Of a DNA stretch of 64,000 nt, positions 42,965 through 53,700 are shown in pieces. The DNA is from Cylindrodendrum hubeiense. Lineage: Eukaryota; Ascomycota; Sordariomycetes; Hypocreales; Nectriaceae. The translations under genes and the position numbers were made by a program. The notes under the pieces are model-generated. The model was not told where the DNA came from and made no database searches. It saw nothing but the letters and a program-made list of their open reading frames with translations. Each line of letters opens with the position of its first letter. Positions within the stretch are counted from its first letter, which is position 1. The stretch spans positions 62,001 to 126,000 of the forward strand of contig JAANBB010000045.1 in the NCBI GenBank assembly GCA_014621425.1. Direction: 5' to 3'.

Positions 42965-43960
42965 TCACTTCCTCATCATTTCCAAAGCAACATCCTCAAA
43001 CTCCTTTCCAAACTGCAACTTTGACTTCCAATCCTGGGGAATGCAGCTTTCTCCATCTCTCGCACCCAAAAGGCCTCCAGCGACGGCAGCATTTGTATCT
43101 GTATCATTCCCAATTCTGACCACATCCACCAAGACGTCTTCGAAACTTCTCTCATCCAAAACAGCAGCTATCGCAATAGTCAGAGACTCAAGTACGTAGC
43201 CGCTAGCCCCTCCCTTCATCTCCGGTGGCGGTCCTCGTTGAGCCATATCTGTGACTTTGAGTTCTTTTCCCATCTTGACCGCTTGGGACACCTCTCCCGG
43301 TCTCATGTTCTCTAATCGCAAGCCAACAGCTTCTCCGCTCATGACGGCGTGGGCGGGGATTGCTCCTTTGATGAGCTCGGCCACAATGGTGTTGTACACA
43401 GCGCATGAGGTCGTGCACCTGAAGTCATTATGTGTAATCTTGCTGATTCGAATACTCTCAGAGATGAGCCTGTCGCTATCAGGTTGGAACAGTGCAGTCG
43501 GGATACATCGCATCAGACTCCCGTTGCCTGCACTTCCCTGACCAGCACCGGCGTGGTCCGGATCCCGCGATTTGCGATACACTCCCAGCCCGCGACTCGT
43601 AGCATCGCCCATATCATCCGGATAGCTACCCATCACGCGGTCAGGCCAGTCTCCATCCTCCCATTTAAGGAAGTAATCGCCGGCTAGCCGAGCAATATCA
43701 TCTCCGCGAGTCCAGTCGCGATATGCCAGCAAGGTGCCGCGGGTCATATCCGTGTCGTCAGTTGCATGGCCAGCAGACCAGTTGAAAGGTCCTCCGCCGA
43801 TGATTTGTCGAAGGCCGTTGGGATACCGAGAAGCAATCTGGCGGTGGCTTTTGAACTCAACGGTAGCACCAAGGGAGTCGCCCGCGTGAACGCCCAGCAG
43901 GGCGCCAATGACGCGAGATTCGCGCGCTGAAAGTTTTTTATCGGATGGAAAAGAAGTCAT
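42965..43960 (-). CDS. ADP-ribosylglycohydrolase (DraG/ARH family)
   Basis: Single exon, 331 residues. The family removes ADP-ribose from proteins or cleaves related ADP-ribose esters and glycosides using two metal ions. The N-terminal VIGALLGVHAGDSLGATVEF (about residues 17-36) is the family opening. ATDDTDMTRGTLLA carries the first metal-binding acidic cluster, GNGSLMRCIPTALF lines the ADP-ribose pocket, and RIGNDTDTNAAVAGGLLGA carries the second metal-binding aspartates. All key acidic residues appear present, so the enzyme is probably active. It is intronless and divergent from the methyltransferase gene across 675 bases. The nearest modifier (an ADP-ribosyltransferase) is not in the window, so the target is unknown. 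Confidence 0.9.
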   Translation of the reverse strand: MTSFPSDKKLSARESRVIGALLGVHAGDSLGATVEFKSHRQIASRYPNGLRQIIGGGPFNWSAGHATDDTDMTRGTLLAYRDWTRGDDIARLAGDYFLKWEDGDWPDRVMGSYPDDMGDATSRGLGVYRKSRDPDHAGAGQGSAGNGSLMRCIPTALFQPDSDRLISESIRISKITHNDFRCTTSCAVYNTIVAELIKGAIPAHAVMSGEAVGLRLENMRPGEVSQAVKMGKELKVTDMAQRGPPPEMKGGASGYVLESLTIAIAAVLDERSFEDVLVDVVRIGNDTDTNAAVAGGLLGARDGESCIPQDWKSKLQFGKEFEDVALEMMRK

Positions 43961-44635
43961 TGCAGAGTTTTCGGCGTAGTTTTCGTTGTTTGTATTGTTT
44001 ACATTGTTTGCACTGAGCTGAAAGAGTCACCAGTCTTACACATGGCAGCCTAGTTGTGGGGAACGGCTCTTTACCACGTGACCTAGCTGAAAGTAGGGGT
44101 TGAATTCCAGGCAGTTGGTAATAACCTTGGAGGTTTTCTGGTTAGTTCCACCACTCCGATATGAGTCAAGTATTCCAGTGATTTCTCTGTAACCTTTGTG
44201 TCTTTACAACGACTATACAATGACTCGCTGACCCATCCTCTCTTGCAGTGACTTATTTTGTGCCATTTTGCCAGCTTCCTGTGCCTTGAGTTTGATTTTC
44301 AAATTTTCTTCCAATCCTTCACTAATCCCCGTCTAAATTTCCAATTCTCCAAGACAATAATATCCATCCGGAGCATCTTTTTTTAGCACCGCATCCGACT
44401 CGAGTCATCAACGCACCGGTATTTCACAACCAGTCCCACATGGAACTGCCTTGACGGTGGGTCTAGACCTGATCTAGAGATAGAAAGCCCACTTGGCGCG
44501 CTATTGTCCATAAAACCCTCCCACGTGGCAATAGTGCCTTATCGTGATAAAATTTTCGCCCGCTATTGTTTGTGCCTTCAGGGGATCTCGCTCATTTATC
44601 TCGCTCAACGCGGTTTACAGACCTCGCGATAAGTT
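43961..44635. other. Divergent intergenic region
   Basis: 675 bases between the ADP-ribosylglycohydrolase and the methyltransferase starts. It presumably holds both promoters. CCACGTG-like and TATTG elements are visible, but no clear site is claimed. Confidence 0.5.
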
Positions 44636-45850
44636 ATGGCTCCTGCGGGGTGTTTGCTGCCTCCATCGAGCAGCCTGCCGCCTTTATCGACGTTGCAAAA
44701 ACTCACCGAGGAACAAATCCTCTCGGCGCTCCAGGGCTTATCCGCTCTCTATTGCCCGCTGCCCGCCTCCGTTGCCTTCAAGTTGAGCCCAGAAAACAAC
44801 AGTCTTGAACATCTTGCGCCGCCACCACTCGTCGACTCTGGTTACACATCTGGTGTCGAAGACGACAGTCAGGATGTCGAGAACGTAGAGCAAAGCCTCG
44901 ACGCACTCCGTGCGGACGGGTTTGAGCGCAATTTTGTAGAGCGCTGGTTGACAGGCTTCATGGCGCGAGCATACGACGTCCCGGGTCTGAGCTCAGAAGA
45001 TGCGCGGGATCGTGCCCTTGATCAAGCTTCTTGGGTTCTTGAGTCCTTTGTGGCCAACACAGCCGACGACGACGAACTGGACGACGAACACACCCACTTC
45101 ACGCGCGAATTCTCTTTCAATTTGTCCGTTCCCGGGAGCCAAGAAGAGGTCCCTGTCCAAGTGCAACTCAACGATGGACTGGCGGGCAAAAACTCCACCG
45201 ACTGCGACGATGTGGGCCTGCAATCCTGGGGTGCATCTATTGTCCTCTCCGACCTGATGTGCGCCGAGCCTTCGCGCTTCGGTCTCACACAACCAAGCCT
45301 CGGCACTTCACCACGCATCATCGAGCTAGGAGCAGGAACCGGACTTGTCAGCCTGGTGCTTGGAGCCATGCTACCTCACTTGGGAACTACAACGTCGGAC
45401 GTAATTGCCACGGATTACCACCCGGCAGTGCTTGAAAACCTACGGACCAACATCGCAGCTAACTTTCCTTCCAACGGCCCGGTGGCCATGCACACCTCTC
45501 TTCTCGACTGGTCTGCACCGGTACTAGACTCGCCGCTGGATCTTCCCGCCGACATGCTGATTGCAACGGACGTGGTCTACGCACCTGAGCACGCAATATG
45601 GCTGCGCGACTGTGCGACTCGCCTTCTTTCTCCAGACGGAGTCTTCTGGCTACTCGTCACTGTTCGCCAGAATGGTAAATTTGAGGGGATTAGCGACACC
45701 GTCGAGGCGGCGTTTGCCACAACGGATCGCCCCAGGGGCAAGGATGGGCGCCTACTCACTATTCTCGACAGCGAGAAACTGGAGAAGCGGAGTCGAGTGG
45801 GACGGGGGGATGAGAGTGGGTATAGGCTATTTAGGGTCGGTTGGGCATAG
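44636..45850 (+). CDS. Family 16 protein lysine methyltransferase-like (FAM86 type)
   Basis: Single exon, 404 residues. The C-terminal half is a seven-beta-strand SAM-dependent methyltransferase of family 16, which in fungi includes the EEF2-lysine methyltransferase group (FAM86/Efm3). Motif I is IIELGAGTGLVSLVLGAM (about residues 222-239). The post-I acidic residue is in DVIATDYHPAVLENL, and DMLIATDVVYAPEHAIWL is the D-x-x-(Y/F) motif region of this family. The preceding VGLQSWGASIVLSDLM matches the 'W.A...L..' segment just before motif I. The N-terminal 190 residues are a FAM86-like extension with ERWLTGFMARAYD. A cytosolic protein methyltransferase is likely; the exact target is inferred only by family. 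Confidence 0.82.
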   Translation: MAPAGCLLPPSSSLPPLSTLQKLTEEQILSALQGLSALYCPLPASVAFKLSPENNSLEHLAPPPLVDSGYTSGVEDDSQDVENVEQSLDALRADGFERNFVERWLTGFMARAYDVPGLSSEDARDRALDQASWVLESFVANTADDDELDDEHTHFTREFSFNLSVPGSQEEVPVQVQLNDGLAGKNSTDCDDVGLQSWGASIVLSDLMCAEPSRFGLTQPSLGTSPRIIELGAGTGLVSLVLGAMLPHLGTTTSDVIATDYHPAVLENLRTNIAANFPSNGPVAMHTSLLDWSAPVLDSPLDLPADMLIATDVVYAPEHAIWLRDCATRLLSPDGVFWLLVTVRQNGKFEGISDTVEAAFATTDRPRGKDGRLLTILDSEKLEKRSRVGRGDESGYRLFRVGWA

Positions 45851-46450
45851 ACATAGAATACATAGACAGGGGGTGTCATATACGATAGACATGACGTAGA
45901 TAGAATTCACGACGCATAGATCGGCTCAGCATAGGGCCAAATAGACAACGACACAATAGAACAAGCATCTTATATTGCAAACCAAATCCATGAGTCAAGC
46001 CCAGTAATGATCCATCATTGATATGAGCGTCTTAATAGCAGTGTGAAGTAGCTTTGTCCCTCATTAGCTCACTGACATCAGTCTTCTTTGTTACTTATCA
46101 CAGCCTCGTATAGGTCCCAGATCGATTGCTTGCAGTGAAGCGCTGAACATGCACTCCATTCTGATAAACGCCACCAAAAACAACACTCAATCTCCAAGAC
46201 CGAGCTGGTTTCAAGTGTCACCAAAGGAAATCACTCATCTCATCATTGTTGAAATTTTCAATTAATCATATAACTGCTCAACACTATATCAATCCCCAAT
46301 TCTGGTCGCCTTCTCGACCGTCATTAATAGCCTTCCATATATACCTGAGACAATCCCACAACAGACCCAACACTTCTCATCATTATCAAAGTCCTCAGTT
46401 GTTTTCCATAAAACAATATCAGCATTGGTTCTAATCACAAACTGACAGCC
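45851..46450. other. Intergenic region, promoter of the small Cys-rich ORF
   Basis: 600 bases. A TATA-like ATATATA around 46337-46343 and a C/A/T-rich leader precede the small ORF at 46451, the usual look of a well-expressed fungal gene. Confidence 0.45.
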
Positions 46451-46624
46451 ATGAACTCTATCAAATCCTCCAAGACGCTCACCGAGCAGAGAGTTGCGGT
46501 CGACGATCCCTCAGGTATTGCTGGGCCGTTATGCGGCTGCTATTGCGGTTGCCGCCAGGTTATCAAGCATCCGACGTCACTCATCTGCACTCACTGCATT
46601 ATCTACTGCTATACGGACAGTTGA
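46451..46624 (+). CDS. Small cysteine-rich protein, 57 residues
   Basis: An uninterrupted ORF of 57 codons that starts MNSIKSSKTLTEQRVAVDDP. A cysteine-rich second half follows, with CGCYCGC, then CTHC and a last C near the end: seven cysteines in 26 residues. There is no signal peptide, so it is not a typical secreted effector. The C.C..C.C plus C..C pattern could bind metal. Support comes from its leader (TATA-like sequence about 110 bases upstream, pyrimidine-rich tract, ATG with C at -1) and its composition. Against it: its shortness, and a possible donor (GGTATTGC) inside, so it could be the first exon of something larger. No family is recognised. Confidence 0.45.
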   Translation: MNSIKSSKTLTEQRVAVDDPSGIAGPLCGCYCGCRQVIKHPTSLICTHCIIYCYTDS

Positions 46625-46761
46625 TAAAATATTCAGTGAGATTCACCTTCCTCCGAGTTATCTCATCAGTATTGCTAAAGAATCGAGTGCTGATTGGTGC
46701 TGGGGCCATGATTACTATTTGCATTCTGCGGTAGCTAGGGGCAAATGAGATAAGGAGATAG

Positions 46762-47791
46762 CTAAGAGAAACTTTTGACCAGATCCACCATCTTCCGCGC
46801 CATTTCTTCCGTATCACCAGGGAATCGGGCGCTGATGTAGTTGTATTGCTCGTCTTCCACCACAAATCTACGCGTGAAGCGCTCGTTAGGGATCATGGAC
46901 AGAAATCTCATCAGCAGAAACACTTACGGGGACAATCCAATGCTGCTTTTATACTGCTTCTCGGGTTCCTTCAGGCACTTCTTAATCTGGTCATAGATGT
47001 CAGTTCAGACAAGTCACAAACAAACAGTAACAATAGCCGTCAGGTTTGTGCTCACCGATTCCTCAACGTTCTCGGTGCCGGCACCATACGTCTTGTAGTA
47101 ATCTCCCAGGACGATTCGAGTTCCCCAATAGGCGACTTGCTCAAATCGAGCAGGTAGTGTCGCAGTACAACACTCGCTAATCACGCTTTGGCCATCGGCG
47201 CCTTTAGCATTAGCCAGAACGAGTACGCCATGACAGATGGCCCCGACGGCCTTGACACCGTCTGGTTTGCGGGTCTTGGGGAAATAATGTACCAACAACG
47301 CATGCACTGTGGGAGAGTCTAAGATTTGGCGAACCGCCTTGTCGTGGCCACCTGGCAGAAAAACGAGAGAGAACGGATCCAACGAGAAGCCCGGAGCAGA
47401 CCACGCGAGCGGATGCTGGCACTCTTCCGACGCGATCATCTTAGCGTAATCTTGTACAACAGATTTCTTGGCGCCCTACCAAACGATAATCCTTTGTCAG
47501 CGGGATTGAGGGCCCAATACATCACAGTTGAGATCTATTCGATGCGGTAGCTTACAAGGAGCTTCTGGCCCAATCCCTGGTGCAGGATTTTATCACACTC
47601 CGGTGCGTTGCCGTTCTCCGTGGCAAACTGCACATCGAATCCGGCATCTTTGAATGCGATGTAGGGCACCGTAGCCTCTACCATTACAATTCATTGAGTC
47701 GGTCTGAAGCATTGACACTGAGGATCCCCAACGTACCAGTAGGCTCGTGGCCATAATCGGCCATGAGGATGAGAACTTTAGGCGTCGTCAT
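46762..47791 (-). CDS. DJ-1/PfpI family protein
   Basis: Five exons (47791-47737, 47677-47556, 47475-47056, 46986-46928, 46867-46762) join in phase to 253 residues. It is a glutamine-amidotransferase-like DJ-1/PfpI protein, a group that includes chaperones, glyoxalase III/deglycases and small-molecule hydratases. It opens with TPKVLILMADYGHEPTEATV, in which E18 is in the place of the conserved acid that tunes the cysteine. FLPGGHDKAV is the oxyanion-side loop. The nucleophile elbow is VGAICHGVLVLA with C140 and H141. Introns are 59, 80, 69 and 60 bases with standard ends. The GATA-rich repeat about 160-195 bases upstream may regulate it. The subgroup resembles the larger fungal DJ-1 proteins with an inserted segment (residues 75-90). 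The reaction is unknown. Confidence 0.87.
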
Positions 47792-49931
47792 TCTGGGCAA
47801 CTAATTTAAAGCGGGAGAAAGAATTTACCGGAAGCCTCCGGATAGAGAAAAGACGATGGTCGAGTATGTTCGTCACTCGAGGTTTCGCTGCAACCATCTG
47901 ATGGAATGATGACAAGATGACACGTGATGCCCCGTTATCTTGTGGATTGACCTTGATAAGATAAGATAGCGGTTGATAAGATAAGGGGCTCTCTCGTCCT
48001 CGTTTTCTCCAAAACCTCCACATAGAGACTACCCTGGGGTATATCATTCAGAGCATGATAAGTTACCCCCAATGCCTCCGAGTTTTATAGAAATTTTTAA
48101 TTGTATTTTGCTGCATCCACTTTAAACTCAGTATTTTCTAATGAATATTTAAGCTTGGGGGTGTCACCGAATTTAGACACAATTCTTGCTTCTCCTGACC
48201 ACGCCTGCATATCAATGAGAACTGCGATTTCTACCCTTCAAGCTCCTTATTTCCACTACGATCCATATGTTCACTGGGTAACCGTCAAATACTCTTTGGC
48301 GCATGGACACGCGTCCCCTTTCGCATACTGAAGGCCTGGAACTGAAGTGTCTCACCTGGCATCATACTTTCGGGGTTCCTAAGACACCGAATAGGTCCAC
48401 AATGCCATGCCACTCTAATATGCCATGAGTAATGTCCGAAAATGTGATGGGGCATTGTGAAGTAATTAAAATACACTCTCACGATGTACGCTTTCGACAT
48501 TGGGTGATTGATAGCACCATCTCGCATCGACTTGAGTTCTCTATTGTCAGCATCAGCGTACTCCCGTGTCCCATTTCATTTCGTTACTAATTCATCTCAA
48601 CAGTCTTCAACCCCTCTGCTGTGAATCCTAGATCGGCAGAGGACGACGATCAAAAACGGTGGTGTTGAGAACTGAACCACCCGCCGCCATAAAAATGCGG
48701 GGGATCGACTGCAACATTTCCACCGTGGTCAAAAATGGCTCGGGGAGCCCGAGAAACCTCCCAAAAGGACTAGCTGCCGCAAGGACCGAGACCTTGGCTG
48801 GCCGCTTTGGGTTTTTGTGTCTTAGGGGCGAGATCCATCATCGATCTGACTTAGGAATGTCCCGACCAACGGACGGCCAAGGACGGGAGCTAGAGCCTAG
48901 ATAAGACACAATTTCAAAGGTAGTTCCGCTGGCTTTTGATTCGAGGTCAAGTTTCCGAAAGAGCCGTTCTCGCTTCGCACTTCCTGTCGCGGGAGCCCAG
49001 ACTCCACAACGGCGGAGCCAATATTCCTTAAATCGGCGTCCACATACCATCCAAAGTCCCAACTCGGCCAAGTCCAACGCTTCCTGCGAACCTTGCCTCA
49101 AAACCTGCTCGTAGCTGGAATTCGGACTAGGAAGAATGTGATTGCGGGAACAAAGGCGAGACCCTGCTATCCCCACACAATGGCTGGCCGCGGCTCGCAC
49201 GAATAATTATATCCACCCGACTTGGGCGGCGTTGAATCATGACCAGAGCCTATTGGGTTTATGATCGACATGGAGTCACGTGAAGTCATGGTAATTGGAC
49301 CAGCATCGGAGAGTTTCTGCTGCCGGATTCTCCGTTCATGCCGGGCAGCCGAGCTCGAGCCTAGATCTCGATTTGCTAGGAATTAGTCATTTCCAAGAAA
49401 GACTAATGAGCCACTCCCACCTGTGCCCACCCCGAATAAGGAATTCTGCTCGCCGATTTCGCACCCATAGTATTCCCGCACCAAAGGCAAAGGATAGTGC
49501 TCGAAGCGTTGGCGAGGGAAGTACCTCGACGGATTCAGGAATGGGCGACTAGTCAGTTCCCCCGACGAAAACGGGCACACGCGGGCCCTGCCTGAACTCT
49601 GCTGGCTGCATTCGCCACAAAGATTGATTGAATTATGCTTAGACGGTCGGGGCCCGATCGGGACAAAGTTAATTCAGAGGATCTCAGCGATATGCAGGTA
49701 TGTGACCCGGGGATACTCAGGCAGGTTGGCTAATTGCTTGGCAACCTGCCGGAAGCAACGCAGATCTACAACGGCCATCCGACTTGTATAAAGCATGGCC
49801 ATTATCTCCTCCAAATAAGAGTCTTTTCTACTCACCAACACACACTCAACTTCCCACACTACCACTTCCACCTCTTCCAACTCTTCTCTGCCTCTCAATC
49901 ACAGTTTCGCCTGCAACCAACAACCTTCACA
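47792..49931. other. Long intergenic region
   Basis: About 2.1 kb with no supportable gene. It begins with the DJ-1 promoter (GATA repeats at 47953-47985) and ends with the HsbA-like promoter (TATA-like GTATAAA near 49786-49792 and a long C/A/T-rich leader). A palindrome CTCGGG-GAG-CCCGAG is at 48739-48753. ORFs in between show no domain. Confidence 0.55.
47953..47985. promoter_or_regulatory. Repeated GATA-factor sites
   Basis: TTGATAAGATAAG occurs twice (47953-47965 and 47973-47985), with another GATAG between. Each unit holds two GATAA/GATAAG cores, the binding site of fungal GATA factors such as the nitrogen regulator AreA/NIT2. It lies about 160-195 bases upstream of the DJ-1/PfpI gene. 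The link is inferred from position. Confidence 0.5.
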
Positions 49932-50539
49932 ATGCAGTTCAAGTTCCTCGCTCTCGCCACCAGCCTTCTGGCTGCCTCTTCGGTCCAGGCCGCCGCTATT
50001 CCCGCTGATACCGCGGTTACCAAAGCCGTCGCCGCCCTTACCAAGATTGCTACGCAGTCCGATGCTCTGACCACAAGCATCAACAAACTCAAGCCGACCA
50101 ACATTCTTACGAATGGATTTGTGAGAACAACCAAGCAACACCTAATACGCATTTGCTAACCGGTGTTTAGACTGTCCTCACCGACCTCACCAAGCTATTC
50201 GGGACTGTTGGCACTGGAACCACTGCTGTGGGTGTGCCCGCCTTGACCGCCAACACCGCATCGCTCGACAACCAGGCACTCCTATGCACTACCATTAACA
50301 AGGTTACCACCTCTTTGACTAGCCTGTTGACGGCCCTCAACAACCAGCTTTCCATCATCGCCGGAAGTCTTCTTGCCATTCCCCTTCAGGTCGTGGTGGG
50401 CCTTCTCAGCACCGCCGTGAACGGACTTAATACTCAAGTCGTCGTCGCCTCGCCTTCTTGCGCCGCAGGCACTGACGCCAACTTTGACCTCCTGACCACC
50501 CTCTTCAACACCCTCACCCTCACCAACACCAGCCCCTAG
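49932..50539 (+). CDS. HsbA-like secreted cell-wall/surface-binding protein
   Basis: Exons 49932-50120 and 50171-50539 join through a 50-base intron to 185 residues. A clear signal peptide (MQFKFLALATSLLAASSVQA, residues 1-20) targets it to secretion. The rest is alanine-, threonine- and leucine-rich and helical (VTKAVAALTKIATQSDALTT, then LTDLTKLFGTVGTGTT). It fits the hydrophobic surface-binding protein A / cell-wall galactomannoprotein family. These proteins coat hydrophobic surfaces or the wall and can recruit secreted enzymes. Two cysteines occur after the leader (in LLCTTIN and SPSCAAG), and a single disulfide is possible. Its promoter looks strong. It is convergent with the NLR-like gene. 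Confidence 0.8.
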
Positions 50540-50755
50540 TTGGAAGTCGAGAGCAGGGCTATCACTCCTACTTGGATGGAGTGGCACAGCGTTGAATAAG
50601 CTGGGTGGGCTTTCATATGGACTATCACCACAGGAATAGGTGGAATCAAGGGGGCGGAATCAAGGAAGTGGAATCGAGTAGACAGAATAATAAAAATAAT
50701 ATACTATTCCCTGAGATTATTTACACCTACCGCATTGTTTCTTGGTAATCACGCT

Positions 50756-53700
50756 CTATCCACGCCAGAATGATTCCCAAGCCTCCTTACAGAGTTCTTC
50801 CCGGATCTGTCTGAGAAGCTCCTTGAACTCAACTGGCTCCTCTCCTTCCAACATTACCTTTCCATCCTTAACTCCGTGCCAGCCCTCAATCGGCGCTTTG
50901 ATATATTTGTGGTCTTTTCCACAGTACTGCCGCCCTTTTATGGGCTGCTCTCCTCTGTTGTCCGCCTGCCGGGCGTCGTAGCACTCCTCACAGAGAAAGT
51001 CAACGCAGGTGACGCACTGATACGCGATACGTCCCTTCCACCAGGAAAAGCTGTTGCCTGGGTAACAGATGCCGTTACATGAAAGCTCCACGTTGTAAGG
51101 GTCATCCAGATCGCCTTCATCCGTGGGCGGTTCTTCGTCCTCGTCGTCGGAGCCCCCATCTTCGGAGCCCCCATCTTCGGAGCCGCTCCCACTGTATCCG
51201 GAAGACGAAGAACCGCTGCCTTCCCAGTCGTCTTCGTTACCCGCGTTAGAACCAGTCTCGCTATTGCTTTCCTCGTCATAGTTGATGTTGGGGTCCAGAC
51301 GGTTGAATTGCGCCGACACGAGAATCCGCGCCATCCTCATCAGCTTCTCGCCATCTGGCACAGCGTCTCCGATAATGGTGAGGGCTGTCGCGAGGTATCT
51401 CAGCTGGTACGTGTCGTTCCACCCGACCGAATCGGTAAGTGCGTCGATGCATGTGTCGATCATGCCTTGCAGCGTCGACTGGAACTCGTTCAGCGGTCCC
51501 ATCTTGAGGTACATACGCGCCATTGCAATGCGACGTTGGAAAAGACCCGAGTCTGAATCTGGTGGCACGTCAAGCGCAAGGGGCCGCGTAATCAGTCCCT
51601 TGACAGCCTCGAGAAGCCCGGCTTTGACAACCGGGTCGCTGGACTTCATGAAGAGGCGATTGAGGACATCCGACTGCAAGTTGATGGCAAAATCAAGGGT
51701 GGAAGCTGGATATTCTTCCGTGACTGCGTACTCCCAGCCCGTTGAATTGCTGTCAAGTGCCTCGTCCAGCACCTTTCGGGCTTGTTCAAGATCTCCCGAG
51801 ACCTCAATATGAAAGATGGCGAGATCGCAACGTAGAGGAGCGGCAGCGCCCACGTTATCCAGGTATCGGATAGCATCCTCGAGCATCTGAGCAACAAAAT
51901 CCTGCTCTCCGCTGTTAAAAGCTGCGTCTCGGATATCGGCCTGCCTGTCAGCTCCCGAATCTTCGTAATCCCAAGCCATCCAACCCAAACGTTCCAGAGG
52001 AGACCATTTCTTCAATGTCTCGATGAATTTCTTACTATCTTCATCATCGTCAGAGAATAATGAGATTTCCTCATCCAAGATCTCTCCGGATGTCAGGTTC
52101 GTCGGGTCACTTTTCCTCGATTGATGGTACGACTCGGCCGCGGCAGCCAAATCTTCAACTTCAACCTCTATCTGAGCCTTTGTCACGAGAACCGCCCGTC
52201 GGACCGATGGAGGCACTGTCTCGTCGTCGAGGTTTTCAATGCAGCTAAGGATGCTCTTGTGCGCTTTCTCAGCGTCATCTTGCTTTAGGTGGATTCGTGC
52301 CATCAATTCCAGGCTCTTCACCTTGTCCAGAGGCTTCTCGCTCAGCTTAATGGCATGTTTGCAAGTCGTTTGCGCCGGCTTCTTCTGCTTGAAATTTAGG
52401 AGCAGCATGGCAACTGCGCGATAGGCTGTCGCATTCATTTTTACATCTCCTAGCACGCCCTCGAGGCCGAGAACAGCCTGCCTGTCGGTAAGAGGCTCCT
52501 TGCCGTCGTAATCGCCAAGCGCAGATTCGAAATTTGTCCGGGCCTGGTTTGACAGCATTTCTTCCTGGTGGCTCTAAAAGAATGGTTAAACATGATCCAA
52601 ATATATATGGGGGATAAATTACCACTTCCAACGCCTGTCTCACTGCTCTGAAGGAGATAATCGCAGCCCCCAGGTTATCCGCGGCGTAAAGCCTTTGGCC
52701 ATGGCCCCGAGCCAGCTGAAGAAGGCATTGTCGGGGATTCTCGGCAAGGGGAGTCCACCACTCTACCATGGGGGCGCTTAGATGCTGGCGGGCATCTGTG
52801 TCGAGTAACTTGGCCCATTTAGAGATCTTTTCAAAAGTCTGGTCGGTGAACGTCTTCTTGTAGTCTCCCATCTGATGTGATCCCTTGGCCCATTCGGCCA
52901 TGGTGGCGTAGTTTTGTTTATTGGATACGACAGTCCCAAACGCCTCCATAACCTCGGCTTGCTGTTCGGGCGAGTGCTCTTCAAGGTTGATCAGTTTCCA
53001 GTGGCTAAACACGAAGTAAGTCGTGTATACTTTGAGCCCATCGTTAATTAGCATCGTTCCCGAGGGTGTCGGACGCGCAAGCTTAGCAGCATCAAGGAAC
53101 ATCTGTCTGTGGGCTTCTGAAGCACTCCAACGGAGGTTACCATCCTGCTTGGTGTCCTCGAGGAAAAAAGACCTCATCGACCGCTCCAGGAACTTGACTG
53201 GGAGCACTCCGTCATTGTAAATGATACTGGGGTTCATGGAATCCTGGCTCTTTTCCAGCTCTTCAATGGCAGTGTATTGTTCATCGGAGTCCAGCTTTGC
53301 CCGGGCCTCGGCATCAACGCCGGGATCACCCACCCGGACGAACTTTGCGAAGGGCTCGGGGATTTCCTCAAGATCAAAGTTCTCATCTCCGACCCAGAAC
53401 TTCAACAGCGAGCGCACCTCATTCAACAGCAAAGGGCGAAATGAGTAGGCAGTCCAATGCAAGAGCTTGGACACGAGATGTTGGTGGCTGGTTCCTGTGC
53501 GGCGATGGCACTCATCCAACAGGCCTTCATAGAGCTCATGAAGGTTCGATGGCAGGGGCTTTTCCAATCTTTGGAGGACGGCGCCCTCGCGACGGAGAGT
53601 ATTGAGTCTAATCAGCAGGTGCTCAGCATACAGCATATCTATAATGTTAGCCGTTGCCTCCGCTCGCTAAAACGGAAAGGTACTTACTCGGTGCCACCTC

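Noticed and set aside
48739..48753. Palindrome CTCGGG-GAG-CCCGAG
   Set aside because: It resembles the cluster half-sites but lies more than 7 kb away, in a long gap with no cluster gene near, so it was not added to the motif set.
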